Part shown: positions 42,938-55,860 of the stretch, in pieces | Position numbering within the stretch: the first letter of the stretch is position 1 | Layout: every line of letters begins with the position of its first letter | Assembly (NCBI GenBank): GCA_935421135.1 | Contig: OW285189.1 | Coordinates: 12,731,072 to 12,795,071 of the forward strand | Length of the DNA: 64,000 nucleotides | Source of the DNA: Bugulina stolonifera | Lineage: Eukaryota > Bryozoa > Gymnolaemata > Cheilostomatida > Bugulidae | Reading direction: 5' to 3' | Translations under genes and position numbers: made by a program | The notes under the pieces: generated by a model | Databases searched by the model: none | Told to the model about the DNA's origin: nothing | Seen by the model: the letters and a program-made list of their open reading frames with translations, nothing else

Positions 42938-45763
42938 TTATGTAAGGCAAAAGTAATAGAAATAGGAGCATCCAAAAACATATACTGTAACGCCAGTATT
43001 TCCAAGTCTAATAGGGACTCTGGCCTTACATCCTATAAAAATCCGGCAGATGGGTCTTTCAGTGGTTGTGATAGCCCTCTTCTCCCTACCCTGGCTGTTG
43101 GTCCTATCCACACCATTATCAGCTGCAAGATTCGGAAACACATGAGTGAGTTTTAAATAGCTTATCAGATCATAGTAGCAACAAATTACTTTAAAACATT
43201 ATTTTCATTCCTAGATGTGTTGTTGACAGTATTGTTATGGTATAACTACTCATATATATGATTGCTTATTACATACAGCTTATAGCAATAAATGGTGTCA
43301 TTGTGGTTAATAATGTGGAGCATAGTACTGGATATCCTGATATTCTGGCCTACCTATCTTCTGTTGTATGCAGTAGATATAATACATGTAGAATCTATTT
43401 TATTTTAACTATTAGTGGTCATTCTGTTATGTATCGACCTTCTTAGTCTACTTCTAACACTTGCAATATAAATTACATCTTTTCACTTTTGACTACTCTT
43501 ATACCTTGTATGGATGGATAGAAGCCTCTACTTAGCATTACTCTCTGGAAATAGTATTTGGAACGCCTATCTCATTTAGGATACCATAATAACACTGTAA
43601 TAACTTGGTAAAACACAACAAACATTACTTTCTGCAATTCTGCTGTTGGTACTACTGGGAGTAGTATAGTCAGTGCAGATCTGCTCTAGATACATGTCAG
43701 TAAGTACAGATCTGCACTCACTATACTACTATCACTACTGGGTGTATGCTCTGATTATCTGTTCCTGTGCTACCTATGCTGGCCATGACAATACAAGGAA
43801 ATGGGAGTCAAGGTAACTTTACATTATGGGCTATAGCCTGAGAACCATGGGTTCTGCAAAAAAATCCTTGAGACATAGAGAAAACAACTCCCAAAAAAGG
43901 AACATAATACCTATTATTGGAAAGAAATTGTAACGACTTTCCGCCTACTTTCTGAACGCATCTCATAATGTATAAAAGCATAGCCAAATAATTACCTTCA
44001 ATTGGAGAAACCACGAGCCATTTATATCCATTCTTGCACTCCTGATGAGCACGTTCTGGGAAGAAACTTGTATCCTTTATCCAACCATCTAATATCTTAG
44101 CATTGACCTCTACATCCTCTCTCTCAATCTCTCCACCATCAAAATTCNNNNNNNNNNNNNNNNNNNNNNNNNNNNNNNNNNNNNNNNNNNNNNNNNNNNN
44201 NNNNNNNNNNNNNNNNNNNNNNNNNNNNNNNNNNNNNNNNNNNNNNNNNNNNNNNNNNNNNNNNNNNNNNNNNNNNNNNNNNNNNNNNNNNNNNNNNNNN
44301 NNNNNNNNNNNNNNNNNNNNNNNNNNNNNNNNNNNNNNNNNNNNNNNTGTTGAAGTTATCAATTTTTAAACTGTGGTTTATTGTAGCTCTGTATTTTACA
44401 TGTAGCACCTTCAGTGGATTGATTATATTATACTTTATATTGAAATCTGTATTGTGTAGCACACACACAAGGTCTATGGATAAAATTGAAATAGCAAAAA
44501 TAGTCTTCTCAATTTATTCTTAAGAAAATAAGCTCACCTTTCCAAAGTCGTCTATGTCAAAGGATCCGTCACTGTGGTGGTAGTAAGCAACATGTTGTCC
44601 CTTGTTGTAGTACACTTTCTCTTCTACCTGTATATAACATGTACAAGTACAGACACACAACACATAATCCCACACAAAAGAAAGTTTGTTTTTCAAACTG
44701 TTGCAAATGAAAAACAGAAACTGTGTGGATAAATGGCACACAAAGTATAGTATTATGCACAGATGGGGCATGATGCCATTTAAAAATACAATTAATTTTA
44801 TTTATGAAGATGAATAGTACTCTGATACCTTTCTGTTATCTGCTGTCTTAACATTAACTGTTGCCTCAACGTCTACCTCCGTTGGTTTCTTAGCTTGTTC
44901 TCCTTCACAGGCAGCATGACCATTAACTACTGCCATGTAGATCAGTACTGACACAGACGCTGTCAGAAGAACTGATAAAACCAATAGAGAAACACCAACC
45001 AGTTTGGATTTGTGTTCTCCTCTTTCTCCCATCTACAGGTAATGATATTATGGAATAATTACTAACTGTCAGGTTGAAATGTATTACATTTTAAAATTGG
45101 CCCTTCTAATATTATTTTGCTCATTTATAGTCTATCAGACTTTTAGCGAAAGCAAAAGTTTCAAAAGCCTGAAACTGGTGAGTGAAATGTACACTGTATG
45201 TATGTACTGAGTTTAAGCTTTTAAATAAACTATTAATTCATCATAGGTCAATTAAAAAGACATAAATTAACAGGTAATAATGATGAAATAGGATACTAGC
45301 ATAAATGTAGGCCTACTACATGTAAATCCTTATATCACTTACAAGTTCATGTAAAAACTATGAAAACATACTTATCCTTGTCTAACTATTATCAATTAGA
45401 TTACAAATTAAACTTTAAATTACAAATTAAATCGTAGGTCGACTCAATATTTTGTACATTGGACGAAATGAGGCAGCTGATTACTACCTATTTACATGTA
45501 TATGTCGTTACACACTAATATATATATGTACATAATATATATCAATTTGCTTTTTTAAAAGTAGAAAAACAATCACAGAACTATATACATGTACATGAAT
45601 GTATAACAGTATTCCCTCATAGTCATCATATCTGTGCAGTCTTACATCTTATTTAAAGCACTATGATATAACGCACAGCGATATATTACACTATTTTGTT
45701 AATTTACACAATGATTTGCCTTACCTTGATGTCTTCTAAAGATTGTTTGTCAGAAATGCTCAT
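42938..45763 (-). CDS. BRICHOS-type type II membrane proprotein 1 (exon 4 interrupted by gap)
   Basis: Minus-strand exons: 45763-45725, 45032-44829, 44627-44538, an exon ending at 43996 whose start lies in the N gap, and 43122-42938. A short cytosolic N-terminus is followed by a ~23-residue hydrophobic anchor (LVGVSLLVLSVLLTASVSVL). A BRICHOS-like domain follows, with FDIDDF, KDTSFFPE and HQECKNG. The last exon has REKR, a furin-type site, and then a 45-residue C-terminal peptide with cysteines spaced C-x5-C and C-x6-C, ending in ...CLT. BRICHOS proproteins such as BRI2 and annelid arenicin precursors release such peptides. Exon phases match those of the paralogue at 51502-53994. Confidence 0.75.
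43660..43736. mobile_element. 77-bp mini-element with PolB-transposon ends
   Basis: It starts AGTAGTATAGTCAGTGCAGA, identical to the large element tip, and ends in an inverted TCTGCACTCACTATACTACT plus ATCACT. A 6-bp duplication ACTGGG borders it (43654-43659 and 43737-43742). It carries no coding sequence and lies in an intron of the BRICHOS gene. Confidence 0.8.
44148..44347. other. Assembly gap (200 N)
   Basis: A run of 200 N, probably a placeholder length, removes the 5' part of exon 4 of BRICHOS gene 1. Confidence 0.99.
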
Positions 45764-45830
45764 TGTCATCAACAGCCTCCACAAAAAGTTAATGCTGATG
45801 GAATTCTACTCTCCTGCTCTTTTATAGTAA
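45764..45830 (-). promoter_or_regulatory. Promoter of BRICHOS gene 1
   Basis: The minus strand has TATAAAAG near 45827-45820, ~60 bases before the ATG at 45763. BRICHOS gene 2 has the same motif at a similar distance. Confidence 0.5.
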
Positions 45831-47435
45831 TTCTCTCAAGCCTACTGCCAACAGGAAAAACTGTTATCTCTCCCCCTGCACCACGTATGTTTGAAAGAGA
45901 ACTCCCTGCCATATACAAGACGTGCCAGAAAACAGTCTTTGATCATCGCCATCATAATTCCAATCTAAGTGTTTATAAGTGCTTCATGCCAAAATAGGGC
46001 ATGATCAAATTTTGTTATAAAATATCTTTTCACGTAAGTTCCACGATCTATAGACAAGTAGGCTAATAATGTTTCGTTTTTAAGAAGAGCATGATCACAT
46101 ATTTTGTACATGTACATTATAATACTGACAAAACACAATGCAGAAACATTTTCGTCATTTTGTCTAAATCTGTAATATTGTAGCATATTTCATCTCACAA
46201 GACATTGCCCATCTGTCCACATGTAGGCTACTGTGTCCACATGTACCATGTCCACATGCACCGTGTCCCCATGTCCACATGTACAGTGTCCACATGTACT
46301 GTGGCTACATGTACTGTAGCTACATGAACCACATAGGTTGTTCACACAAACTTTCCTAGCTGATGGGTGTCATTCGTTACAACTGCAAATGATTTATTTT
46401 GAGCAGGACAAAGGGTTTTATTGTCATACATGTACATATAGCTGACAATAATAAAAAAAACTTTGAGTAGTCACTATAAAGTACATGTGCTGAATACTAA
46501 TCCACACTTTACTGCAGATAGGTTGAAATAGGGTTTGGTCAGGTATGGATTATTTTCAAATATGAAAATGATCTTTTTCTATTAATAATGAACTCGCTTG
46601 CAGTGAATGCATGTATATAATTGTTGAAAATTGCGATCGAGCCACCTTTTACTCTGATAGTGGTCGTGGCACACACATGAAAAGTTATGGCTAGGCTTAC
46701 ACCACTTCACTATGTCATATGCATTGTACATGTAAACTCTATAACACTGCAGTCTTGAATGTCAAAAATGTCAGTAGCATTTTGTATTGTGTTCATGCAG
46801 GCTATGAATTAAAAGGTTTTTGAGATACTTTTTGTGATATGAAGCTTAGAAATAATAATTGTGATGTCATCAATTTCCTTACAGCTGATATTCATAATCC
46901 TGAACAGCATGTGACAGCATCTGTTGAAGATGATTTTAATCTGTATTAATATGCTGCCTACAACAATGGAGTGAGGTTGGAATGACGGAAGGAGGATACT
47001 GCGTGTTACGGTATTTCATCCTCTCCATCTCACATCACTTTACATTATCTATTGTCTTCTCTATATTTTGTTGGTTCACCGCCTCTACGCCAATTACCCC
47101 AAACACAAACAAGGAGCTAAGGTTGTCTGGACGAGAGGCAAGCAACTTTACCCCTAGTTATATTGGTGGTGTTCACTACTCAGCTGAATATAGAGCACAT
47201 CCTGATTGGCTGTGGGATTCGCTTCAGTATCACAATTTAGCTTCCACTTGAAGAGTCCCTATATTATCGTATGATCTGTATTTACTTCTCCATTCTTGTG
47301 CAATGACCTGCTTTTTGGTATAATTTAGTTACACCCATCATTAGTATTATCTACATGTATATCTACATTAAAACATTTTTATATCAAAACAATATTATTA
47401 TACACTCATGGGCCTACATTTATAACACATGCTTT
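45831..47435. other. Intergenic, mostly featureless
   Basis: AT-rich. It includes a short degenerate repeat of CCACATGTAC/CTACATGTAC at ~46215-46330 and a SINE-body fragment at 47055-47115. No gene was recognised. Confidence 0.5.
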
Positions 47436-47441
47436 CCTTGG

Positions 47442-47584
47442 CAGGCTTGCCAAGTTCGACTGATGAAAATCAGGAAGATTCAGCATTTGGGTGGGGGGTG
47501 TCCATTTTGGGTGGGGTGGGGTACCAAAATTTTAGTTGAAAATCAGGGAGTCTCCTGCAGAATCAGGGAGACTTGGTAAGCCTG
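47442..47584. mobile_element. 143-bp MITE with CAGGCTTGCCAAGT ends
   Basis: Inverted ends CAGGCTTGCCAAGT...ACTTGGTAAGCCTG with a 6-bp duplication CCTTGG (47436-47441 and 47585-47590). Confidence 0.7.
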
Positions 47585-47599
47585 CCTTGGTTATCTCAC

Positions 47600-48775
47600 T
47601 TTGCTGAACTACCCAAGCCCTTCCTATACACAATATGGACAGTCCTAAACTACTTAGCATTCATAGCATTATACACATAATGCTTTTATTTCAAGGCATG
47701 CTTTAGATGGGCAGTCATAGATCCCCCCCCCCACTGCAAACGTAAAAAATAACCAACTGGGGTTTGAACTCAAGCCACCTGTATGTGATTGCCTAACACA
47801 TTTGTCAGACAAACACACACCAGACAACCAGACACTTCTCTCTGGTCACTTGTTATTATGTAGGGTGATATGAGGTTTACTTTCATCGCATGAGTTCATG
47901 TATATTTATGAGCAGCCAAGGATTTTAGGTCCACAATAAAAAATATTACTTGAGCAAAATATTTTCGCCAACTGTGTGCTATCACATCAGCAATAAGAGA
48001 TTCCTCTCCAATAGTCTAAAACTGACTTTGAAGAAAATAGAGAGGTGCTACTAGCTGGTCTTGCCCAAGTTATTTGGGCCAGCAGGTAAACAACCTTTGT
48101 ATGCAACTACATGATGTATATAGTTGTGAACTGAGTGAAGCCACCTTGAAGAGTGGAAGCAGCGAGTAAATCTGACATCACGTAGGATAGTCCAAGCTCT
48201 TCAAATAGAGAAGTATTACTTGCCTTGTAGGCACCCCTTGCTCTAAGTGTGAGGAATTACCCAACTGTACTCCCCAGGCTATCTATGGCCTATACCGATG
48301 AGGTGTTTATACACCTGAAACAATACACTGTTGGATTAAATATAAAAATGATAAAAATCAGCTACTTGTAGCGTGGGTTTTTTCAAGACAGCTGAAAATT
48401 TGCATGAAGAAAATATGAATTATTTATGTAAGGTCATATTGAAGTAAGCCTGTATCATATTATCTCTGATCGCTCTTATGGATGGCTCCACCAATTTACT
48501 TCTCAATACTTGTGCAATGAGCTGTTATAATGCACTTGATATAATTTAGTCACGCCCAATATTATAACCGTTTTAAAATGCTTTTAACATTTTGTTGCTG
48601 ACTAGTCTACATTATTTCAGGCATGTGTTACCCCAAATGTAGTCAATGAGAGTAATAATGCTAAAGAAATATGCCCCATCCAATGTATCCTTTGCAGTTG
48701 TTCAATATATCTGTACTTGCAATAAATTTAACACAAGAAAAGTTCACACTTGTAATCTATAATTTATGGTGTGGT
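47600..48775. other. Intergenic, tRNA-like B-box fragment only
   Basis: A minus-strand GAGTTCAAACCCC near 47760-47772 resembles a B-box, probably from a SINE. Nothing else was recognised. Confidence 0.4.
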
Positions 48776-48777
48776 AT

Positions 48778-49195
48778 AGTGGTATATTGTGGTATTATTA
48801 TAGTGTGGTATTAATAGTGTGGTATTAATAGTGTGGTATTAATATAGTGTGGTATTAATAGTGTGGTGTGGTGTAATGTGGTGTAATGTGGTGTAGTGTG
48901 GTGTAGTGTGGTGTAATGTGGTGTAATGTGGTGTAGTGTGGTGTAGTGTGGTGTAGTGTGGTGTAATGTGGTGTAATGTGGTGTAATGTGGTGTAATGTG
49001 GTGTAATGTGGTGTAGTGTGGTGTAGTGTGGTGTAGTGTGGTGTAGTGTGGTGTGGTGTGGTGTGGTGTAGTGTGGTGTGGTGTGGTGTAGTGTGGTGTA
49101 GTGTGGTGTAGTGTGGTGTGGTGTGGTGTGGTGTGGTGTAGTGTAGTGTGGTGTAATGTGGTGTAGTGTGGTGTAATGTGGTGTGGTGTAGTATA
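48778..49195. repeat. 10-bp minisatellite (GTGGTGTAGT)
   Basis: About 40 copies of GTGGTGTAGT/GTGGTGTAAT/GTGGTGTGGT in tandem. Confidence 0.93.
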
Positions 49196-49199
49196 ATAT

Positions 49200-51500
49200 A
49201 ATCTATATAATCATACATATATACATGTACATGTAGCTCACAATATCTTGTAGTGTCACAAAATATTCTAATTTTAATAGATACATGCAGACATGCAAAT
49301 CATTTTCTGCATTAATTTTAGTTGAGATAAACAGTAAACAATGTTTCTGTTGCCTGCACTTTGAGTGCAAATTCGTTGAAATATTATAGCAACTCAGACT
49401 TGGAAAGCAATAATAGAATCACTGGACACTGTGAATCTTTGGTGTCTGCTCTCTACTGTCCTATAATATTATTCCAATATTATAATTACATCTGAAATGA
49501 GCATTAATATTGTTATTAATACTGTTTGCCATAACAATTCCAACAAGACTACATGAAGGTTTCTAGGGCTGTAGTCAGTAGTACTACATTGAATACCAAC
49601 CAGTCAAATTATGTTGTATTCCTTTCCTTTTAACCTGTGGAGTTTTCCAGCAGATACATAATATAATTTTATGTGATTCATATATTCAAATACAATTTTT
49701 AATGTTCGAAGAAAATGAACTGACAGCTAATTATACCTGACTGCCAAAGCTGTTACTGTTCAGGTGTTCAAGTGAATATGAACTCTACTTTGCTCATTTT
49801 GTGGAAATTTGAAAATGAAAAATTAACTTCCTTTTGGCACTCCTGCACAAAATGGTAAAGAAAAAATATTTTTCACCCGAACTTTTCAACCACGCAGTTG
49901 TGATGTATGACCCAGATAAACTATTGTTCATCACGGTTCAGATCAGATGTGTTCAAACAGCACAGCATGTGACCCTTTGCCTATATTTCTGTGGCCCTCC
50001 TCTCCTAATAGAAAATTGCATTTTTCATAAATTCCCAACTATTATATCTATGTTCCCCATTCATGTGTAATAAGATGTGATAATAGTTTAATTATTATAT
50101 TATTTCAGTTATTAATGAAAAATTGAGAATTTGACCAACTTGTTTAGCTTGAATATCTCTACTTGGGTGTAATACTACTTTAAAGTTTTAGCATTTTCAA
50201 AATACTCAAGTTTGATTGACAGGTGGGTCAGTGTCGTCACTTGCCCAAAAGAAATGTGAGAGCCGCTAAATCAGGGGTTCCCAACCTTTTTTAGGCTAGG
50301 TAGCCCTTAGTAGTCATGTAGCAATGTAGCATGTAGTAATGATGGCTTGTTTTCACGTACTGTGGTCATGTATGGTCATCCTGACCAGCAGCATTGCAAC
50401 ATACATGTAATATATAAATCGTCCCAATGTCCCCCAAATCTGATTGGAGGATAGCAGACCGTTTCGTCTTTTGTTATGTGATTATTTGGAAGCTAAAGAT
50501 ATATTCTACACAACTCGTTTAGTGAAATTCCTGAAAAAATTACAACTTGAAAGCACTGGTTGACTTTCTTTACCAATTTAAACATATTAGGCACAGGACT
50601 TGTTGCATCACCTGATATACCATTATTTCCAGATTAAATATTTCTGAGCGTTTGAGAGAGCATAATATTTGCATGTTTTTCAAAGTAGCTTCATACCCAT
50701 GTAGAAATAGTCAACCTAGGCATATTCTACATCATTTGGAAGCTAAATATATGTTCTACACAACTAGAGCCGTGAAACTCCTGAAAAATGAAATAAATGA
50801 AGTTGTACCTGGACCCTTCCAGTATCTAACAAAGATAGTTATAATTGGAGTGGCAGGATGATGAATTCATTGTCTGTGAGTTGTGTTCTCCTGTATAATA
50901 ATCTACAGTTTCAGAATGGATGTTTTCCTAACTAACGCTTGAGCTTGAACTTACGAGGTCTGTAAAACAGAAGGCTAATTGGCAATAATAATGCAGAATA
51001 ATGTATATTCCTAACATTTCAGACATGGCAGTAATCAGTATATATAATGAACCTGTAATACTACTACTGTAATGTATAACATGACTGTTATGTTTGATGA
51101 ACATTGCTTTATTATTAAATGAAAGGAAAACAGAAATATTGTATCATAAGTATGGGTAAGGAAAAGTACAGCATAGTAGTTGTGGAAGTAGAAGATCTCT
51201 GCACATGGTACATTTACATGTGGGATAATTTGTATTAGTTCTGTCACTGCATTCAATAGCTGAAGTACATGTTATATAATATAATAATAAACATTGTATA
51301 TTGTTAGCTGACAATAAGATGATATTCTATTATAGTATACACGTATTATAAGCATAGGCATATAAATATGTAATATTACAAAGATCATTATTATTATATG
51401 AAAAATGCCACTGTTAGTCAGGGCTGTGTAATTATACAGAGCTCACTCAGTAGTTGATATTCTACATCTTTGTGAGCTACATAATCACAATCCAAACAGA
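49200..51500. other. Intergenic, with a hAT-like end at 50273
   Basis: CAGGGGTTCCCAACCTTTTT at 50273-50292 resembles the classic end of hAT elements of the Charlie type, but no matching right end was found. A weak repeat pair (TTTGGAAGCTAAAGATATATTCTA near 50490 and a similar one near 50740) is present. No host gene was recognised. Confidence 0.4.
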
Positions 51501-51501
51501 T

Positions 51502-53994
51502 CTAGCAATTGTAAAAATAGTAGTAACAGCGATACCTGACATACCATTGGCCATTTATGTAATAGTATCCGATAATGTAACATCCATAGCGTCTGTAACA
51601 CACAGCTCTCTTGTTTCTGTCCTGGTTAACAGTATCCACTTCAGTGCCTGTAGAGAAATATAAGACAGAACAATTGAATATTATACAATACATAATACGT
51701 AATTCATCTATCATAGCCTGTGTTCATACTGAATTTATACACCATAGCCCATGTTCACACTGAATTCATATATCGTATCACATGGTCATACTGAATTCAC
51801 CTATGTTCATTTTTTGTGAACGAAGATACCTCAAACTACTTCTAGAGTTCACCTCACTAACTGTATACGACATGCATTAGTGGACCAGATTTACCAAGAT
51901 TTAAATCTGTTGCCACCCTTTAGCATTGCAATAGGAAATCATCTTCTTATAGATAGAAAGCAATAAAATATTATTTTCATTCTTATTTTTGCTTTTTAGA
52001 ACCAGACAGTTTAAAATCTGTTACATACTAGCTAATCGTCTCTGTGTAGAAACTTGGACTAAAAGTTAACCTTCTTACATGTAGATACAATATATTCTAT
52101 ATATCGAGTACATATGACCCAGATTTGAAAAAAAGTTGTCCTCGTCAGCTTGTACCAACTTTCCCCTGGGATAACCTTTGTCATTATATGCATACAATCT
52201 TATACATTTGCATAGCTCTAAGTTCTATCTACATGTAAGTAACTAAACAAATAAATAAACACAATTATTTGTTTATTTACCTTCCTTGGACTCTTCCTTG
52301 GGGGTAATCACCAACCATCTGAATCCATTCTTACATTCCTGGTGAGCACGTTCTGGGAAGAAACTTGTATCCTTTATCCAACCATCCAATACCTTAGCAC
52401 TGACCTCTACATCATCTCTCTCGATCTCTCCACCATCAAAATTCTCAATGAAATTGGACACAACACTTTCATCATTTGTTCCGTTGTAGCTCATAGGGCT
52501 GACATAGCAGATTCCATCATCAGCTTTTGTAATATGCAGACCCTGGATATACATGCAATATAATATTATTAGTGATAGCGTATATTTGTATAATATATAT
52601 AACATATTATTTTAATTTGATTATGTGTGCAGTCGTGGCCTAGTGGTAAGGGCTCTGGACTTCCATGTGGGAGTCCCAGGTTCAATTCCCATGAGGGTCA
52701 TTGGTGGTGTTAGGAAGAGCATCCAGCCACAATTGCTCCTGTGCCTCAAATAAACTATGCTATTGGTGAAGTGCCTTCTCAACCCCAAATTAGAAAAAAT
52801 GCAGATCTCTTTAGATCCTTGCTTTATTACCTGAGATTAATAGTGGGAAGTAAAATTGGTAAGTTTTTTTATGTGTGCAAGAAAATGTGTGACTGTGTGA
52901 GCTCATACATCGTGTTTGCCAGCCAGCGAATAAATCAAGCGGTTCTTTTTCATAGATTTTCACTAATTTTGGCTTTTTGAAATGCCAGTTTTAAACAGAT
53001 GCTTGGTAAATGTGCAAATCCAAAATGTTTGCAGTCGTTTCTTTTTCAACATCAGACCCAAACTTGCATGTACATGTATATGCTGCTATTATTAATGATA
53101 ATATTATGTTAACCTTATTGAAGTCGTCCATATCAAATGATCCGTCACTGTGGTGGTAGTAAGCAACATGTTGTCCCTTGTTGTAGTACACTTTCTCTTC
53201 CTCCTGGATATACAGAACATAAAGGTCAAATACAACTTATATAGTATTATGTGATAGGAACATATAAATTTAATAAGATAATTTTGAAATCAGTTTTATA
53301 ACCTGTAGTTACAGTAAACATATATTTATTCATGTGATTAAAACAATAATAAATTATTCTAAAAAATCGATTTATTTCTTATAGTAGATGTTGCTCTGCA
53401 TTGCCTTACTATTTGAAAACTTCCTGCAGTTTTTGACATGCACTGGGCTTAATAATAATGTGTAATAATAGTAATGACAGACTAAGTTAAATTAAATAAC
53501 CAGGTACCTTTCCGTTATCTGCTGTCTTAACATTAACTGTTGCCTCAACGTCTACCTCAGTAGGTTTCTTAGCTTGTTCTCCTTGACAGGCAGCATGACC
53601 ATTAACTACTGTCATGTAGATCAGTACTGACACAGACGCTGCCAGAAGAACTGATAAAACCAATAGAGAAACACCAACCAGTTTGGATTTGTGTTCTCCT
53701 CTCTCTCCCATCTACAAGTAATGATATTATGGAATAATTACTGTCAGGTTGAAATGTATTATATTTTAAAATTGGCCCTTCTAATATTTTTTTTGCTCAT
53801 TTATAGTCTATCAGACTTTTATACTTAAAAAAGCAAAAGTTTTAGAAGCCTGTATGTATGTATGTACTGTGTAAGCTTTTAAATGAACTATTAATTCACC
53901 ATAGGTCAATTAAAAAGACATAAATAAACTCTAAAGACTATCTACTGTCTTACCTTGATGTCTTCAATAGATAGTTTCTCAGTAGAGCTCATTG
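51502..53994 (-). CDS. BRICHOS-type type II membrane proprotein 2
   Basis: Minus-strand exons 53994-53956, 53711-53508, 53203-53114, 52542-52281 and 51647-51502 (stop TAG) join in phase to 246 residues. The order is a cytosolic N-terminus, a hydrophobic anchor (KLVGVSLLVLSVLLAASVSV), a YYHHSDGSFDMDDF strand region, then the BRICHOS core with conserved Cys pair (GICYVSP and HQECKNG). RNKR follows and then a 34-residue Tyr/Arg-rich peptide with four Cys in C-x5-C and C-x6-C pairs. The release of a disulfide-bonded secreted peptide, perhaps antimicrobial, is inferred from annelid BRICHOS peptides. The N-terminal exons are nearly identical to gene 1 while the C-terminal peptide is very different. 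Confidence 0.8.
52626..52750 (+). repeat. tRNA-derived SINE in BRICHOS gene 2 intron
   Basis: An A-box TGGCCTAGTGG and a B-box GGTTCAATTCC, 34 bases apart, are followed by a body GTTAGGAAGAGCATCCAGCC that recurs inverted at 55052-55098. Confidence 0.7.
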
Positions 53995-54065
53995 TAGCCA
54001 ACAGCCTCTACAGACAATTATTGTATGTTGAGAATATCATAAAGTTTCTCCTTTTATACTTTTAG
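53995..54065 (-). promoter_or_regulatory. Promoter of BRICHOS gene 2
   Basis: The minus strand has TATAAAAGG at about 54058-54050, ~60 bases upstream of the ATG. Confidence 0.5.
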
Positions 54066-55040
54066 GGAGAGCAGTTGAACAATGAAACAGTCAACACTGC
54101 ACCCAATTTCTAAAGGCATTATTAACATTATGGTTTCAGTTGACACTCTTGTCATGGGATTATATTTTTTGAAACGCTCCATTTATAAAGAATACAGCAC
54201 AATTTTGTAATCATGCGTTCCTTTTTCCACTTCCCTAAAGAATAAAAGATATGGACTCCTCCATGATCAGATTCCAAAGACATGGCTGTAGTGAACGTAG
54301 TGTATCCACTATTCCGGTACGTCAAATGAAAATTCAGCAGAACATAGAGTATAATTTTCACCAATATCAGTCCTATTACCCTGGAGTTATGGAGCAATAA
54401 TTATGTTAAAAAATGAAACATAATTATCTTTATAAGCAGTAACGAACAGTTAAGATGCCGGAGAAAAGCTGTTATAAACAATAGCGGTGTCTATTACAAG
54501 CAGGCTAGTTGGTTAGTTAAATCTTCATTTAATGACAAGAAATAAAAAGTACATGTGAACAACGTGCTGTACCTCTTTTTACAAGCATAATAACATTGAC
54601 AGAAAAAATACAATGTATATTGAGTATTTGTGTTCCAAAAATAGTAATTTTGAAGGGGGGACAGGTCTTAATCAGCTTTGCTTTTTGCAATCTAAGATAC
54701 TGAAGAGTAGACGATTCTAAACTAGTGATACAAGTAAAAAGAGGACATGCCTCCTCTAGATACAATTCTACCTCATAGGATTGCAATAGAACACCACCCA
54801 ACCCAAAAACCGCAAATTGTTTTAGTGGCTGGGAGACTAGCAAGTACTCACGCCGGCTTACTCACGCCAGCTTACTCACACCGGCTTATACTCCTCGGCA
54901 TGACCAGCCCCTTGCAGCTTGCACTGCCAGGTGTCAGTGCTGGCCAACTCCCTGTGAGAAAGATCCAGATGACACGGCCTTTTTTTGGCAGGGGTAGAGA
55001 AGTTGCCTTGAAGCCATGCTGGCTTGCATGACCTCAAGGA
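54066..55040. other. Intergenic, nothing recognised
   Basis: AT-rich sequence with a small CTCACGCCGGCTTACTCACACCGG-type repeat near 54850-54890. Confidence 0.4.
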
Positions 55041-55045
55041 CTTTT

Positions 55046-55340
55046 ATATGAGGCACAGGAGCAATTGTGGCTGGATGCTCTTCCTAATGCCACCATGACC
55101 GAGCTAGGTGCAGAAGTGGAGAAATTTTAGATAGCCTTTGTTCTTCGCCATAAATGAAGCAGGAGAAGTTGTCTTCTCTATATTTTGCTGGTTGACCGCC
55201 CTTACCCCAAACCCCAACCACAAACAAGGAACTAAGGCTATCTAAATTTCTCCACTGCTGCACCTAACAGCCGTGACCGGGATTCGAACCTGGAACCTTC
55301 AGCATGAAAGCTCAGCATTCTAACCACTCGGCCACGTAGT
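55046..55340 (-). repeat. tRNA-headed SINE with palindromic body
   Basis: The minus strand begins near 55340 with TGGCCGAGTGG (A-box) and GGTTCGAATCC (B-box). A body follows whose ends, GGTGCAGCAGTGGAGAAATT and AATTTCTCCACTTCTGCACC, are inverted repeats. It runs into the tail shared with the SINE at 52626. Body fragments occur at 6130-6300 and 47055-47115. Confidence 0.65.
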
Positions 55341-55797
55341 ATCATATAGTCATGTAGTATCATATAGTCATGTAGTATCATATAGTCATGTAGTATCATA
55401 TAGTCATGTAGTATCATATACATTTGATACACCACAGTCATGTAATATCATATACATGTGATACACCACAGTCATGTAATATCATATACATGTGATACAC
55501 CACAGTCATGTAATATCATATACATGTGATACACCACAGTCATGTAATATCATATACATGTGATACACCACAGTCATGTAATATCATATACATATGATAC
55601 ACCACAGTCATGTAATATCATATACATGTGATACACCACAGTCATGTAATATCATATACATGTGATACACCACAGTCATGTAATATCATATACATGTGAT
55701 ACACCACAGTCATGTAATATCGTATACATGTGATACACCACAGTCATGTAATATCATACACATGTGATACACCACAGTCATGTAATATCATATACAT
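55340..55797. repeat. 18-bp then 34-bp minisatellite
   Basis: Units ATAGTCATGTAGTATCAT (55340-55420) pass into about eleven 34-bp units containing CAGTCATGTAATATCATATA and CATGTGATACACCA. Confidence 0.92.
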
Positions 55798-55860
55798 TTG
55801 AAACTGTATTATGTATCATAGTAGGTTTTTTGCTATTTGAAAAGTAGTTTGGAACAATAT

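Noticed and set aside
46982..47251. 89-residue open frame
   Set aside because: It contains a SINE-body fragment and has no matching exon borders or recognisable domain.
48811..49218. His/Thr-rich frame
   Set aside because: It is a translation of the 10-bp minisatellite.
52626..52700. Functional tRNA gene
   Set aside because: A- and B-boxes are good, but the acceptor stem does not pair and the sequence continues into a SINE body repeated elsewhere.
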